Below are positions 22,901-36,409 of a DNA stretch of 64,000 nucleotides, piece after piece. The notes under the pieces were generated by a model. The model was not told the DNA's origin. It saw nothing but the letters and a program-made list of their open reading frames with translations, and made no database searches. The stretch is from Siphonodentalium dalli (lineage: Eukaryota > Mollusca > Scaphopoda > Gadilida > Siphonodentaliidae). The stretch's first letter is position 1. Each line of letters opens with the position of its first letter. A program made the position numbers and the translations under genes. Location of the stretch: contig CP136069.1 in NCBI GenBank assembly GCA_032622095.1, positions 126,067,450-126,131,449 on the forward strand, given 5' to 3'.

Positions 22901-23147
22901 TTAACCCTTTGAGTGCCAGGGGCCGATCTCATCGGCCCTAAACCTACAAAATAAGTCTGTTAAAGAATATAAGAATAAATTATTAAAATATTAAAAAATT
23001 GTAAAAAAAAATATATAAATAATGTTAGGCCAATGCATTCTCTTATATATGCGAGGCGACCTATGGTCGACTCGCATATTTAACAGAATGCATTGGCACA
23101 GGGTATATGGGTTGATACAAAAATCAACCTGGCACTCAAAGGGTTAA
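22901..23147. mobile_element. piggyBac-like MITE 2 with TTAA target duplication
   Basis: TTAA at 22901-22904 and 23144-23147 flanks perfect 16-bp inverted termini CCCTTTGAGTGCCAGG. The 239-bp body has an AT-rich tract and the same roughly 70-bp palindrome module (about 23029-23098, core GAGGCGACCTATGGTCGACT) found twice in MITE 1. No ORF. Presumably mobilised in trans by a piggyBac-type transposase, which is absent from the window. Confidence 0.9.
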
Positions 23148-24274
23148 GACTGTGTTGCTGTTAGATATAAAGATTATGACGATGACGAAGATGATGATGG
23201 TTATTATTATTATGAAGATGACTCTAATGTAAAGATGAAATTGATGATAATGATGATGAAAACGATGATGACATGCGCCATGTCAATCGGGAGAACACTG
23301 TATATTGTGTATATAATGCATCACGTTCCTCTCCATCTTCTGTGTATATACTTTCCATTTCTCGATATCATTGTCATTTTGATCAGAAAATAAAGCATTC
23401 ACAATAGCTATCCGTATTCGTAATCGTAATTGTATATATATAAGGATGCGAAATGTCTCTATTGTTACGATAGCAAAGCATTGGCACTTGAGCTTTACGT
23501 GTAACCATCGAGCCTACCACTTACCATGAACTTCTAGCAACATAATTAAGAACTGTACTGTGAGTGGCAAGAAGTTTGAACTCCCCTATATATTCTAACA
23601 CACATGCCCGTAGTTGTCAATTATGTGAAAAGTTTATTGGGAAAATTTTATGACTACTTTTGAATTTCGTAATTCTTATCAGTCATATAGTTCATTATGC
23701 GAAAAAGGTTTCCATCTATTTCTCGCAGTTATTGAGTGGTTTTGATCCCCGGAGGGTGCAACACAAGGACATTATTACAGGCTTCAAACCACCACGGGGC
23801 TTTAAATCCATGCCGATATTTGTATCAAAATATTCGACTGTTGCTAATTCTTACGTATGATAAATCATAACAATGCCATTGTATTCAGTAATTTGATAAT
23901 AACGTCCATTCTATAAGTGGTTTATTTGGAATATAATAACATGATTATATATAGGGCAAGGCATAATTAAGCTAATACTTATTGTTATTCAGTGTCTGTT
24001 TCAAATGGAATTCAATCCAATTTATACGGCGTTTGGACATTATTATTCGTCCGACTTGAGGGGCGTAGCTAGAGATCAGTCTCCGTTAGAGGTGTCCAAC
24101 TTAAATTTGACAACTCGCATTTTCCGACCGAACTACCACACCCTATCCTTGAAACATGCCAGGAAATTCAATTTGCACATTCCTTACGTTACAGTTAAAA
24201 CATTTCCAACTGGTACCTCAAGCTGTCCAACTGCCGTTTGAATATTTTTATTTTGTTTAAACATACGTTATTCC
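23148..24274. other. Gene-free stretch with impure (GAT)n microsatellite
   Basis: A degenerate GAT/ATG/TTA triplet microsatellite occupies about 23165-23275. The remainder shows no supported exon. Around 24000-24240 diverged GGAAATTTCC-type repeat motifs recur. Confidence 0.45.
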
Positions 24275-25236
24275 CACAGGTCCCTGGCCCAATAGACCCC
24301 AACCACCCAAAGACACATATATATATAAGACTAGCAGATTAGCCCGCCACTGGCGGCATTCGTCCCATCGCTTTGTTCGAAAAAGCAATTGCAACAGCTT
24401 CCGAGACACGTGTGCTGCATTTGCAAAACAAAATCCGCCATTTTTACCCGATTTTACCTTGAATTTACCATTTTGAAGGTCAAGGTCAGGTCCTGGTAAT
24501 AATTTGACCCGTCCAATACATTCCCCGGACAAAAGCACACCTAGGTATCAAATTTCGTCGAAATTCGCCAGTTTTACCGGATTTGACCTTGAATTGATCA
24601 TTTTGAAGGTCAGGTCGGGGTCACAATTTGGTCCATGAGACTTCCCGGACAAAAGTGGCCCTAGGTAGCAAGTTTGCACTCAATTGGTAGGGCCGTTTTC
24701 GAGTCTATAACGGACACACACATACATATGTGGGTACCCGTTTCAAGGCGAAGGTCGCCTCGGGCGGAAAAACTGACTCCCCCATTCCTAGGAACCCCTA
24801 AGTACCAATATGGACTCCTCGCCTTATGACCCATGGGGCCACCGAATGCCCTAAGTACGAACACAGACATAAGGATAAAACATTACGCCCATGTATGGAC
24901 ACAGACACAACACGCTCATGTCTGGACACAGTATACGCTCTTTATCAACGACACTGCGGATACGAACGCTCTTTAACTATCACGCGATTAACCACACACT
25001 TCCAAGACGGCGGCAGTGGGAATGGAGAATGAGTGCTCGGAGCTTCTCAAAAGAAATGCGACGACACTTCATCTGGATTTTTACCCTTACATAGGAAGTT
25101 TGGTCGAAATCCGTCCTGCAGTTTTCCCGGCCATAGCTAACAGACAGACAGACAAACAGAAGTCCCAAAATATATATTAGACTTATATATATATGTCTTT
25201 GGGTGGTTGGGGTCTATTGTGTCAGGGACCTGTGGT
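24275..25236. repeat. About 55-bp-arm palindrome split by a Helitron
   Basis: The left flank (24275-24330: CACAGGTCCCTG...CAACCACCCAAAGACA...ATATAAG) and the right flank (25182-25236: CTTATATATATATG...GGGACCTGTG) are near-perfect reverse complements. Between them lies exactly one element with Helitron ends (24331-25181). Removing it restores a compact palindrome with virtually no loop. Confidence 0.85.
24331..25181 (-). mobile_element. Non-autonomous Helitron in the centre of a palindrome
   Basis: Read on the minus strand it starts TCTAATATATATTTTGGG, followed by a CTGTCTGTCTGTC run, and ends in a GC hairpin (GCCGCCAGTGGCGGGC) a few bases before CTGCTAG, then T. The 5' TC, a subterminal hairpin and 3' CTRR are the Helitron signature, and Helitrons make no target duplication. 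The base before TC is G rather than the usual A. The 851-bp body contains repeated CGATTTTACCTTGAATT-like blocks but no helicase or Rep domain. Confidence 0.75.
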
Positions 25237-27416
25237 TATTCCAACACAAATACAATGCATACAGATACATCCGACACAACATATTGAGACAGAGTATAGT
25301 TGATATAAAATTGTCGGAGATTTAATGGGATGCATGTTATATTGGTTGGAAACGGAGACGACAGTAAGCTTTTTTTGGTCGTTCCGCCCACTTACAGGAA
25401 GATGATACCCAATATTCTTAAGATGGTAATATGTACACGTATATATACAAGATCTTGGTACCACGCCATATCATGAATACCTCACTAACGCAACGTGGGA
25501 CCAATATCATGTATCTGGTCGTTTCTATTTGATTGGGGTATTTAGTGGCTAATTGAAATTGTATGAATGGTAGATGTCGAGAAGTGTGGGGAATAGGATG
25601 GGGTTGAATCGAGCTCCCCATTAGGCTGAAACCTTTTTAATCGATGGGTATTTGGCTTCAAATTTGGACAGAAAATAGGAAGATATTCGAAAGTTGGTCA
25701 AAATCATAGGTAGCGCGCTCGATACTGGACCAAAATTGGATTGGACATCCATGATTCTGTACCCGATGACTTCACATCAATCTCATGCTTGCACGGAGCA
25801 TACATTATCTTACCTTCACCCGGCCTCACTCAAACAATCCTACTCGACAAATTATGCCAGTTGATATAGATAACTACCTCACCGTGCAACCGATCAACTC
25901 CACGCCCGTGATTTATGTCTTTCTATTACCAGGGTTGTTTGGTAGAGCGGGTGCGGATTTGCTTTTCGGATTCCATGTTGTTTGATGATTGATAGAACAT
26001 AGACATTGAGATTTGATAACCCCTGATTGAGATCTTTGTTAGAGGGCCCGATTGTAGTGTCCGGCTTTAAATTAAATCAGTACACCCTTTGACCAGACCA
26101 AACTTCCAAGTTCGCGAAATTATATTTAATTACATTTGAAACCCCCTCCCCCATCGAGTCCAACTGGTACCTCATGCTTTCCAACTGTTGGCATTTTCGA
26201 ACCTAACGCCACACTAATTAAGATGGTAAATTTCCATTAATTAATGGTAGCAAATTCAAACCACGAGAATATTTGCGTTCCTAAGTTTTCTAAAAACAGT
26301 TGTGACTCGATCCCTTTTGCATATCATTTGCTAATAAAATGTTAAAACCAACAATTTCAAACTATTTTTGGTGCGAAATTTCCAGGTCAAGTTGTGTCGG
26401 GGGGGGGGGGGGGGGGGGGTGAGACAACAGCAAAAATCATAATAGGGGCCCGACATGAGTCTCATGACAAATATAGTGTTCAGCGTGTCTGCCACCGCGC
26501 GTTAAGAATTATATGTCATAATGACAAAAAACATTTATGGAATGCTCAAATTTTGAAAGATCGAATTACAAATACGAAAGTAGTTTTGTTCTATATGCGT
26601 AGTTCACTCCTTTGAGTGATGTCCACCCCATCATAAAATAGTAAATAAAACAAAACTCTGAGATGTGTGTTTCATATCCTTTGTTGAAGTTATATAGATG
26701 CGTAAAATGAAGTACGTGCTTGTTAGCGTCGTTGGTTAATAGTATTTTTTGAGTGTTACTCTTGGATGGCCGTACAGCTCAGAAACAATTGATTATGAGT
26801 TCAGCTGTTCCTAATGTTGTAAGTACGACATGCATGGATTGCGTATTGGTAGTCACGCGTGTGCATTCCAGTTCGTTGTTTGAATTTGATGTCTATAGTG
26901 GTTTAATGTCTAGTTTGGTAGTGCATATTGCTAGCTGTGTGGTCAGTTTCCAGGTTATTGCTCAGTGTCGTTTCGTCCAGAATATCCGGGTAGAGTATAA
27001 CACGTATTATTTGTTAATCTACTTCAATTTGTCATTATCTGTGCTTGGCATATTGCTCACATTTTGCTATCTGTTTTCACCACATTTTAGGAAGTGCAAA
27101 TTGCGTTAGCCATATTTGATCTGGACAGTTTTCTGTTTGTTTGTAGCATTATCCATAGCTTACTGCGTGGCAATATTTTTCAATAAATTCAAACTCAGAG
27201 TCACTGATCACTGTCAATAGTGTAATGAAACAAATAATCAATATTCGTATTCAAATTAATAGCTGATTGTATCTATAAATGATAATCACAATGATGAGCA
27301 AAATCTCTGGTAATAACTGTGATTCAGGACGGGCCAAATCACTGCTAATAAAATAGTTTTGAACCAACCCCTGTTGCCGTGTGGGACAGTGTGAACAGGT
27401 GGAAATGAAAGTTGAA
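25237..27416. other. Gene-free stretch
   Basis: No supported gene. It holds a 20-base G run at 26400-26419 and an adjacent short frame with faint resemblance to an RT C-terminus (see rejected items). A 118-codon plus-strand frame (26753-27109) is hydrophobic and Val/Cys-rich but has no homology I can recognise. Confidence 0.45.
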
Positions 27417-30400
27417 TCTATATCTATATTTGCGAATGTCTGTCTGTCTGTCTGTCTGTGTTCTATAGAAATTAACAGGGGACCATCTAGATGATACCAA
27501 AGGGGTCTACTAGGGGTAACTTTTTACGAGAAAGATAATGGTGGGGGTTAGAATTTTCTATAGTGACGCCGTTGTTGTCAGGGGCAGAAAAGGAGGTGGG
27601 GTAGAATTTTTTTTGTCGCCGATTGCCACGAAACTTACATATAATCATCCCCATGATATGAAGAATCTAATGGTGTGGTTTAAATATGTCAAAAGTGGCG
27701 TCGTTCGAGTCGGGGATGCACGGAAGGGGAGAAGGGCACCAAAATTGATAAAACTAATTTTAGCTCCGATTTCCACCAAATTGATATCTATATATTCTTC
27801 TTCGTGATACAAGGAATCTCATGGTGCGATTTAACAACGCCAAATTGTTGTCGTTTGGATGAGAGATTGGGGGGGGGGGGCACTAAATTTGATAAGAATG
27901 GGTTTAACTAGTCGCCGATTGCCACCATGCACACTTATACAAAATCATCCCCATGGTATGATGAGTCTAACGGTGTTTCTTAAATATGTCAAATGTGGCC
28001 TCATTCGAGTCAGGGGTGCACTGAAAGGGAGAGGGGCACCAAAATTGATACACAAAATATTTAGCGCCAATTTCCACCAAATTGATACACGTTCTTATCC
28101 ATGATACGAGGAAAATCGTGTGATTTAAAGACGCCATAATGGTGCTGTTTGTGTGAGAGATGGGGAGGGAATGGTGGGCACCAAATTTGATAAAAATTTG
28201 TTTAGTCGCCGAGTAGCACCAAAGTTATAAATATATAAATCAGGAGTGTAATTGTGTGGTTTAAGGATGTCACAAGTGGGGCCATTCGAGTCAGTGGTGT
28301 ATAGAGGTGAGAGGGACACAAACAAATTATAACAATATGTTTAGCGCCAATTTCCACCAGATTGATACATATTCTTCTTCGTGATACGAGGAATCTTATC
28401 GTTTGGTCTAGATACACCAAATTGGTGCCCTCTGGGTGAGTGATATGGGGACCTTAAATTTGATACGAATTTTCACCAAGTTTATATATAGGCATATATA
28501 ATCTCTAATGAGTCTAAGTGTGTCGTTTAACGGTGACAAAAGTGGCGCCGCTTGAGTCCGAAATAGGGACCAAAACTGATAAAAAATATTTTGAGTACCA
28601 ATTACCATCAAATTCAGACACGTTCTTCTCAAATGATACGAGAAATCAAATCGTGCTGTCTGTCTGTGTGCATTCTATATATAACTTCGCGGAGTACAAT
28701 CGAGATGGCACCAAGGCCTTCTAAGAGGGGTAACTTTTTACGAGGAAGATAATGGTGCGGGTTAAAATTTTCTAAAGTGACGCTGTTGGTGTCAGGGTAA
28801 GAAAGGGGGGAGGTCGGCAAAATTAAAAAAATATGGTGAAATAGTTTTATCGCCGATTTCCACAAAACGCACACACAATCACCTCCGCGATATGGCGCTG
28901 TCAGGGTTGCAGGGGGGCAGCAACAATTTATTTAATAAACTGTTTTTAGCGCAGATTTCCACCAAATTGATATATTATTATTCTCTATGATACGAGGAAT
29001 ATAATCGTGTGATTTAAAGACGCCAAATTGCTGCCGTTTGTGTGCGAGATGGGGGGGGGGGGGTCATAACTATTCTAAGAATTTGTTTAGTTGCTGATTA
29101 CCACCAAACCTATATATAATCATCTCCAGTATATCATGCATCCATGAGTCTAATGGATGTGGTTTAAATATGTCAAAAGTGTCGCCGTTAAAGTCATGGG
29201 GATGGCAGTTGCACCAAAGCTGATAAAAATATATTTAGCACTAATTTCCACCAAATTCATGCACGTTCTTCTCTAATGATACAATGAATTAAATCACATT
29301 TGGTGCCGTTTGGGTCACGGATGGCGAGATGATAGGCAATATCATTGATAAGATTGCTATTCGCCTATATGAACCAATATAAGTTATATATAGTCACCAA
29401 GTCATCTCCATATCATTTTAAGGAGTTTTGGGCGTTCAGATTTCACAAACGCGACAAATGGTGACCCAATTAAGTCACTTGAACAATTATATCTTCTCAA
29501 CTGTCATATTTATATGGGGATGGCAATTACGACATTCACATAATGAGCTATCAAAAAGAGATACATAGAAGAAGCATTAAAAGTATATTTATCATTCTAT
29601 TTAAGAGATACATATATTCTTGCAAACTGAGAGACCTCGAACCGTCAGAGGATTGCATAATTGAGTCTGTTCCATTCAATACAGTTTCCACAAAGAGAGA
29701 TATGGAAATGTATCGAAGGACTGTTAAAAAATAGTGTTCACAGTGTGCAGTCAAATATATTTTCCTTCTGATATAAAAGAGAACGCAGTCAGTAGCACAT
29801 GACTTATCAGGATCCTCCAATACTGACATATGACAAGGGTATATCTGCCCGACAGCGGAATGTTTTAGAACAGACTCATCGACTGACATAAACAACTCAA
29901 AATCTAGCTGATATACGTGCGCAGCAACATTTCTTTTGAACTGAGAATAATTAGCCAATATATAGCACCACGAACAGAGGAGCACGTGGAAATTTCTTTA
30001 AAACATTTGTATCTTCATGGAGATATGATAGCCCCAGGTGTCCTCAAGATCTTAGTTCAACCAACTAGATTGATTGATACATCTCTATATGAAAAACCCA
30101 ATTGTCGTCTTTTATTTTTGCGAACTAATGTGTTTATGATGTTCAGGAATGATATTATAACGTCTGAAGTATACGCAGTTTTAAATAAATAAATACTTCA
30201 TTATTGGTGGAACAGATTAATCGCGATAAACAAAATGACAATCGACAAAGTGAGCCACTACATATATTCCATGACTGTGTAAGAATTATGTTTTGTGATG
30301 CTATTTGAATATACAATTTATGAGAATACGTGTAACACTTTGAGCAAGAGTATTCTCTATTCCCAACAAATATCCACAGCATGCAGAGGGTTTCACATCA

Positions 30401-30434
30401 CTTTAACCTGTGCAACGCCGGGTAACCCTGCTAA
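27417..30434 (+). mobile_element. Long non-autonomous Helitron, copy 1
   Basis: It starts A|TCTATATCTATATTTGCG followed by CTGT repeats and ends with a GCCGGGT...ACCC hairpin and CTGCTAA|T, giving 5' TC, 3' CTRR and insertion between A and T with no target duplication. The 3,018-bp body is mostly a degenerate array of about 140-bp units (phrases TTTCCACCAAATTGATA, GGGGCACCAAAATTGAT, GTGTGGTTTAAA). A second 5'-end-like module (GTGCTGTCTGTCTGTGTGCATTC...AGGGGTAACTTTTTACGAG) recurs at about 28655. No helicase. The last kilobase is not repetitive and has short open frames that copy 2 does not preserve, arguing against selection. Confidence 0.82.
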
Positions 30435-32573
30435 TATTATATAATTCCTCACGTCCATGTATAAGCCTAATTGGTAATATATCCATTGGTCACTGTACAC
30501 TAGTAATACAATTTTAGTAAAAGTTATAGTGTTGTAGAACCATCTACATGCTGCATCCAGGGTGATCATCTTCTTTTACTCGTCAGTTTCTTGCGAAATA
30601 TGTCTTTTGTTTCGGTCTGGTCAAAATTAATGACGCCGTTATTAAGCGTTGACGTTTGAACAAAGACTGTGGTTGAATTGATAAATTGCACACTTGTTTG
30701 CGAGTGTATGTATTCGAATCCAACAACGTTTATCGTGTTAATGACTTCTAGTTGACATACAGTACATGAATCATTGAATCATTGACTGACAAGAACTCAT
30801 AGTGACGATCCAGTCAGCAAGCATAGACCTCAGACTCAGAGTCGTTATTTCGTGAGAGAATCCAGATTCAGAATCAGAAACTGATGACGGGGAGGCGGGA
30901 TTAAATCCCACCCATGCATTTGATACCGATACAAATACTGTTTGTCGTGAAAGCCATGCATTTCTTCTCTTTGTATATACATGGTACCTAATTAGCTGCC
31001 AATTCGCAATCTAACACGTATTGTTTCAAGTTAAAGTTTGTTTATTGATGATGGTAAGAATTTCTAACAGCTCTCCTAAATCAAATTCCGAAGACGTTGT
31101 GGAGAACACACGATACTTGTCAGAAACTGTTGTACAGGGACAGGCAACGGGGTTGGTTGGGGTGTATACCCCCCATATTTGGTAAATTTCCAACAGTTGG
31201 AAATTTAATGCCTGACACACCATTATTTGGACGTATGTTGGAATTGTTCTAATTGTTTTATTTTCCAACCAGTAATTAGTGTATGAAATGGTTATTACAT
31301 CAGTTGGTAATTATAATTTTTCAACCTTAGGGTGCATGTGTCAGGTTGGATATTTCCAAGGGGGTGCTAACCTGGGAGTTAGATTTCAGGGGTGAATTAA
31401 TGGGAGCATCCGACCAATACCGCAAACTCTTGAGGCTTTATTTCCTTTGTTGTTGTGGGGGCAAATCGTTATCGCCGGCAATATTCTGGGGTACATGTCC
31501 ATGGAGATCTGACTTCTGGATGTCCCTTGTTGAACATCCGGGTTTCAAATTTCCATGTACCCTTGATGTTGCCGGAGATAACTTTATTATTATACGACCT
31601 TCCACAAACATACATACAAGGCTCGTCCTGGTCGGTCAATAGCCTGTATTTCCGTGGATAAATAAACGTGGTTTGTGGTACAATTATATATATCCTCAAT
31701 TTTACCACGCAAATCGAGGTACACTCAATGAAATGTTGCCAACGACTCACAATTTTCAGAACGATCATAATTCAAGCCGCATGCAAATTGGTTAATTTCA
31801 AGCTAGTCTGAGGAAAGAGACATAGAATGGCTACATGTAACTGCTAATACTTATTTTTATATAAGAACAAAATAAAAATACAGCATAACTGTCAAATTTT
31901 AACCGCATGTCAACGATAGACAATGGTTTGACGTTGCAGTTCGTAGAGAAGAACTGTTTGGTGGAAAATCATACCATGCATATCATATAAAAACTTGACT
32001 AATAAAGTGGGTTTCTGAAAAGATCGTGGGTTTATGAAATTGTAGTCTGTCATTTCAATTTCGACGAAGACATAGCCAATTAAACACACTTCGCATCGGC
32101 GTGTAAAGTTGTCCTACAATCAGCTGCTTGGCGGTGACATTCTACTATGCACGCCGATGCGTAATGTATTTATTTGTTAAACATAATACAATCAAGTACT
32201 AACATTTAAATAATGTCAGTTTCAAGTATACACTCATATTTCTCGCCTGCTCTATGCACAGCTATACTATTTAGGATACCGTGACGATGCTATAACACTT
32301 GCTGACACCAATAGTAAACTTTGACATACATATTCATTATCATCATCATCGTCATCATCATCGTCATCATCATTTGTGCTGCTCTGAAGATTGTTGTCCA
32401 TAGGATTTGCATTCAATTTTGTGTCATCAGCGAATATTCCACAGCTGCACGGGATGTCAATTGGAAGATAGTTTATGAAGATAAGATATTTGACATCGAC
32501 AGTGCATAAAAAGTCTGTCATATATATCATATTCAAGTCATATGTTTTTTCTTTACTTTTGAGCCAACTCACT
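30435..32573. other. Gene-free stretch upstream of the transporter's first recognised exon
   Basis: No exon is supported. A (CAT/CGT)n microsatellite at 32335-32375 gives an artefactual poly-Asp frame. A pyrimidine-rich tract ending in AG at 32563, eleven bases before the transporter ATG, could be a splice acceptor; in that case an upstream exon would lie in or before this stretch. Confidence 0.4.
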
Positions 32574-32745
32574 ATGGAATATCACTGGGTTGTACTGATG
32601 TTATGTTCAATCATACATCTGCTGTTCATGTCCGTGCTATTCGCTGGCGGGGTGACGCAACTGGAACTACTGAAAACCTTCAACGAGGACGTCGCCACTA
32701 CATCCTTTCTGACAACGATGCCGTTTCTGGTATCTCTCACTGGGG
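32574..32745 (+). CDS. Transporter exon 1 (residues 1-57 plus 1 nt)
   Basis: Begins MEYHWVVLMLCSIIHLLF and ends SLTG in the second helix, with donor GGGG|GTGAGTATA. The ATG is the first Met close to TM1. MCT proteins normally have 15-50 cytosolic residues and DGGWGW before this point, so an upstream exon spliced at AG (32563) is a serious alternative; the frame is open upstream to 32475. Confidence 0.8.
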
Positions 32746-35700
32746 GTGAGTATAATGTAATATGATAGTATATGCCAGGCCAGCAGGGGAAAAAATTATA
32801 GAATGTTTAAACATGATATACAGTTTGAAGACTATCTAAATATCCTTGACACTAAAAATTGGATAACTCTATGCAGATTTCGCACATGTAATCACCAGCT
32901 ACCCATAGAAAAAGGTCGCTGGAATTATAAGGACCTACCGGACAGATTATGCCCACTATGTCATACTCGAAGTCTAGGTGATGAAATACATTATCTATCA
33001 GAATGCGAATCTTTTAAAGACTCGAGAAAACGTTTTTTAAATCATAGATATATTATGAAAGCAGATGTAACGTCATCGATAGACGAAATTCTCAATATGA
33101 AAGATCCCCGTCCCTTCTTAGACTCTGCTCGTGTATTAGACTCATCACAAAGACACTCGCAATGCATGAATTCTAACTGATCAGGATTGAGACACTCATT
33201 TGATAGCATATTCCAATAGATATATAGTAATAGGGAATTATCGATCTGTTTTACATATATTACGAGCAACCTTTGACGTTAATTGACAACTTCTTAGACA
33301 TATTCTTCTGATACTAGAAAATACACAGCACGTGTATGACGAAAATATTACTTCCCGGTTCGTTCTATTAACGAACACAAACAGGCCCGAGTAGCCTTGC
33401 AGATTCTGAAAATGCGCGGTGCAGTCTTACTCGTCTCAGGTGATACGCTGGTAGCGGTTTCTGACAACTAATGAGGGTTATTAAACCCAACCTGCTATAG
33501 ATCCGGGGTTACATGTATATATTATCTTTTGTATTATAATCATACTATATGACTATTGTATATAACTCTGTTTCTCAATATCCGTTACATGTAATTTCCA
33601 TGTGTGTATTTGGATGAGAGAATAAAGCATATCTATCAACCCAAGACCTTGGAACAGATGAAAACGAGGGAGTAGAGTTTTTAACACCATGCCTCATATC
33701 AAACATCAAATTAAGTCTGGCCGATTGACATGATAATTACGCCTTTGCAATTATCAACTACTGATCTTTTTCTCCGAATGAAGAATAACCCGGTCATGTT
33801 GGACACTGTCCTGAGCAGTTAGTTTTCCATGATTGTTTTTATGATAGTTACAAAATTATTAGCTTCAGTCATATTGCAAACGCCAGGTTTGTTTAATTCA
33901 AAATGATATATGTAATTGAACCAAACCTGGGTATTTGAAAATACATTGAAATCGAACCTGGGTAACAACATACCAGTTTTAGGAACCTGGGAAATTTAGT
34001 TCCCCAAAACCACGGGATAAAGACCAATTCGGCAGTATTACTATTTGTACTGAGGCAAAATATGGTGCAATTATATGGGTGTAGGTAGGTGATGGAGCGT
34101 GTTACAACGTATAAGACCCACTGGCGAACCGATGGAAGTTTCCGTCGTAAAAACATCCTCCCACCTTCAAATTACAAAGGTTTGTACAGATTGTGTTTCG
34201 AAAATCATGAACGTTGTAAGTCTGCAAACATTTGAAGAATACCTAGACAAACATATCTCTAATTAATCAAGATTGTTCGCATTCGTAAAATGTTTTCAAT
34301 ATGTCCAATGACGCATTTACGTGCTGGGAGGTGGCTAGAGGGTCTCTGTTGGGGGTGTCCACCTTGGGAATTCCAACTCTATCTACCCGATATGAGAACA
34401 GTCACATATTTGAACCTTAGAATTGAATAAATCATAATAGCTAGTGGTCTAATTCCAGACAAATGCACACGACTATATACAAGCGAGAGACCAGGGGCCT
34501 ATACTATATAATTACAATTGCCGTGTTTCTCCACGTGGACAAACTCTCGAATACTATGGATACGATAATTTACAAGTGTGTGCGACTCCCCGTCATTTAC
34601 AAGAACAGACAAAATCCAGTACTATATATGGATCTTCGTTTTCTATGCGTGGAGGCGAACGCTTGTTAATGGATAAAGGGAACTTACTCTAATAGCATAC
34701 ATAAATGGATATAGTAATGCCTATATATATTTGAGTCATTTGGCGAGTGGTTTAGTGGATGTATAAAGTCAATGTTATGATAGGCAATGGGGAACACGAA
34801 AACAACTTGCGTGCACCATAATCCCAATGGCACAAGCATCGCGAAAATACACAAACGATTACAACATTTTACGCTGAACACGAGTACAATATATCGTAAG
34901 CGAAAACGCTCTTTATAAGAGATAGATGTTTTATTGACCAACATCGTACAAGACAATATATAGCTTTTCATGACTTTCCTTGTATTTACATGGTTCATGG
35001 TCAAATATATTTAACAATGTATGTACGAACACAAAGGGATAGAGACGGATAGAGTGATCACAAATAAACCCTATTGACAGAAAAACATACACATGGTGAT
35101 TATAGTGTCATATTGAGCAGGGAAATTTTAACTGGTTGTCGTATACGTACGATTTCGATACATGTACAATGTAATTGAAAACAAACTGAATTGCCGGAGA
35201 TAATAGACTGATAAAAATATTTCCAAGTTAAAAGGGTGAAAATATATATTTCAAGTATATTTTCCAAAGGGTCGGTGTAACTTTTTGTTTAAGTAGAAAC
35301 TTAGATTTAACAACCAAAATTACACTGAATGTAGGAAAACATCATACTAGTAGTATAAATTATAATTTGCAGTTACATTAGCTGGAAAATTTAGTCATTG
35401 TAATGATTATAACCTATTCTCCAGTCTTAATTTTTAAATTCAGTGACATTTTCTACCATGCAATCGCGGTGACATTCACGTATAAGGTATCCGCTGCCCG
35501 AGTACATCTCCTCCCTGAACCAGAAAACTATATTTGAACCCCATTCGGTTGAAATTCTGCAATGGTTACTCAAGATTTCCAACTGTTAGAAATCCCCAAA
35601 CCAACAATTCCAACCGATCGAAACTTCTGAACTAATTGCCATTTACCCCATAAATCAATCATCACTAACTTTGGGACGAAGATTATTGTGACGCGCCAAC

Positions 35701-36374
35701 ACCCATTGAACGTCCCTGCGTGACATTCCCAATTGTTGAGTATTTTGATGAGAATCGCCCCCGTCACAACATAATTTATGTGCAAACCCTTATTTATCAA
35801 AGCCAATTTGTCTATGTTTATGAACCCCATCTCAAAATATGTCTATCTACGCCCATGCGTAATTTGAACCCATCATCTCAATATGACTACGATTTTATTG
35901 ACCCGGTGAAACTTCGCACGTCGAAAGAGGGTTAATGCATGAGTGCGCAATACACAAAGCGATATCCGACATATCGACATTCGCACGCGTTTCATTGCGG
36001 TGACAATCACTAATTCAGCCTCGTATACTTGTAATGTTAACACCGTGTTCAACCCGATTTGTGTTATGTCTGTACTGTGGAACTCCCTAAGGCCCGTTCC
36101 AAACGACGGATTTTTGTCGACTCGAATCTAATTGTATTAAATCCGTCCGTGATGCGTCTGCGGTCGATTTTGTTACAGACGGACGCATCTTTGTCGCGTC
36201 GAATCTAATACATCGGTCGATTTATTTAAAGGTGGATTCCCGGTTACCGTCAAAAATTGGTCACGCGTAGATATAGAGGCCTATATATACCGGTATATGT
36301 TATACATATATATACTAAAATACAGTATAAATTATATATATATATATATATATATCTATATCTATATTTGCGAA

Positions 36375-36409
<35 letters not shown>

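Noticed and set aside
26400-26419. G-runs (also near 42278, 48759, 56138) and the C-run at 62453 as regulatory quadruplexes
   Set aside because: Simple homopolymers with no gene context; could be slippage or assembly uncertainty.
26434-26615. Short frame with VQRVCHRALRIICHND as an RT remnant
   Set aside because: Faintly like LINE C-termini, but too short and with no second motif.
26753-27109. 118-codon hydrophobic frame as a membrane protein gene
   Set aside because: No recognisable family, splice context or start context; Val/Ser-rich composition follows the local TG-rich DNA.
29551-29985. 144-codon minus frame inside Helitron copy 1 as a captured gene
   Set aside because: Copy 2 carries indels in the same region that break the frame, and no domain was recognised.
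31469-31768. 99-codon minus and 98-codon plus overlapping frames
   Set aside because: Both strands are open by chance; neither has a recognisable domain or splice sites.
32267-32572. Minus-strand 101-codon frame with Asp run
   Set aside because: Microsatellite artefact immediately upstream of transporter exon 1; no domain.
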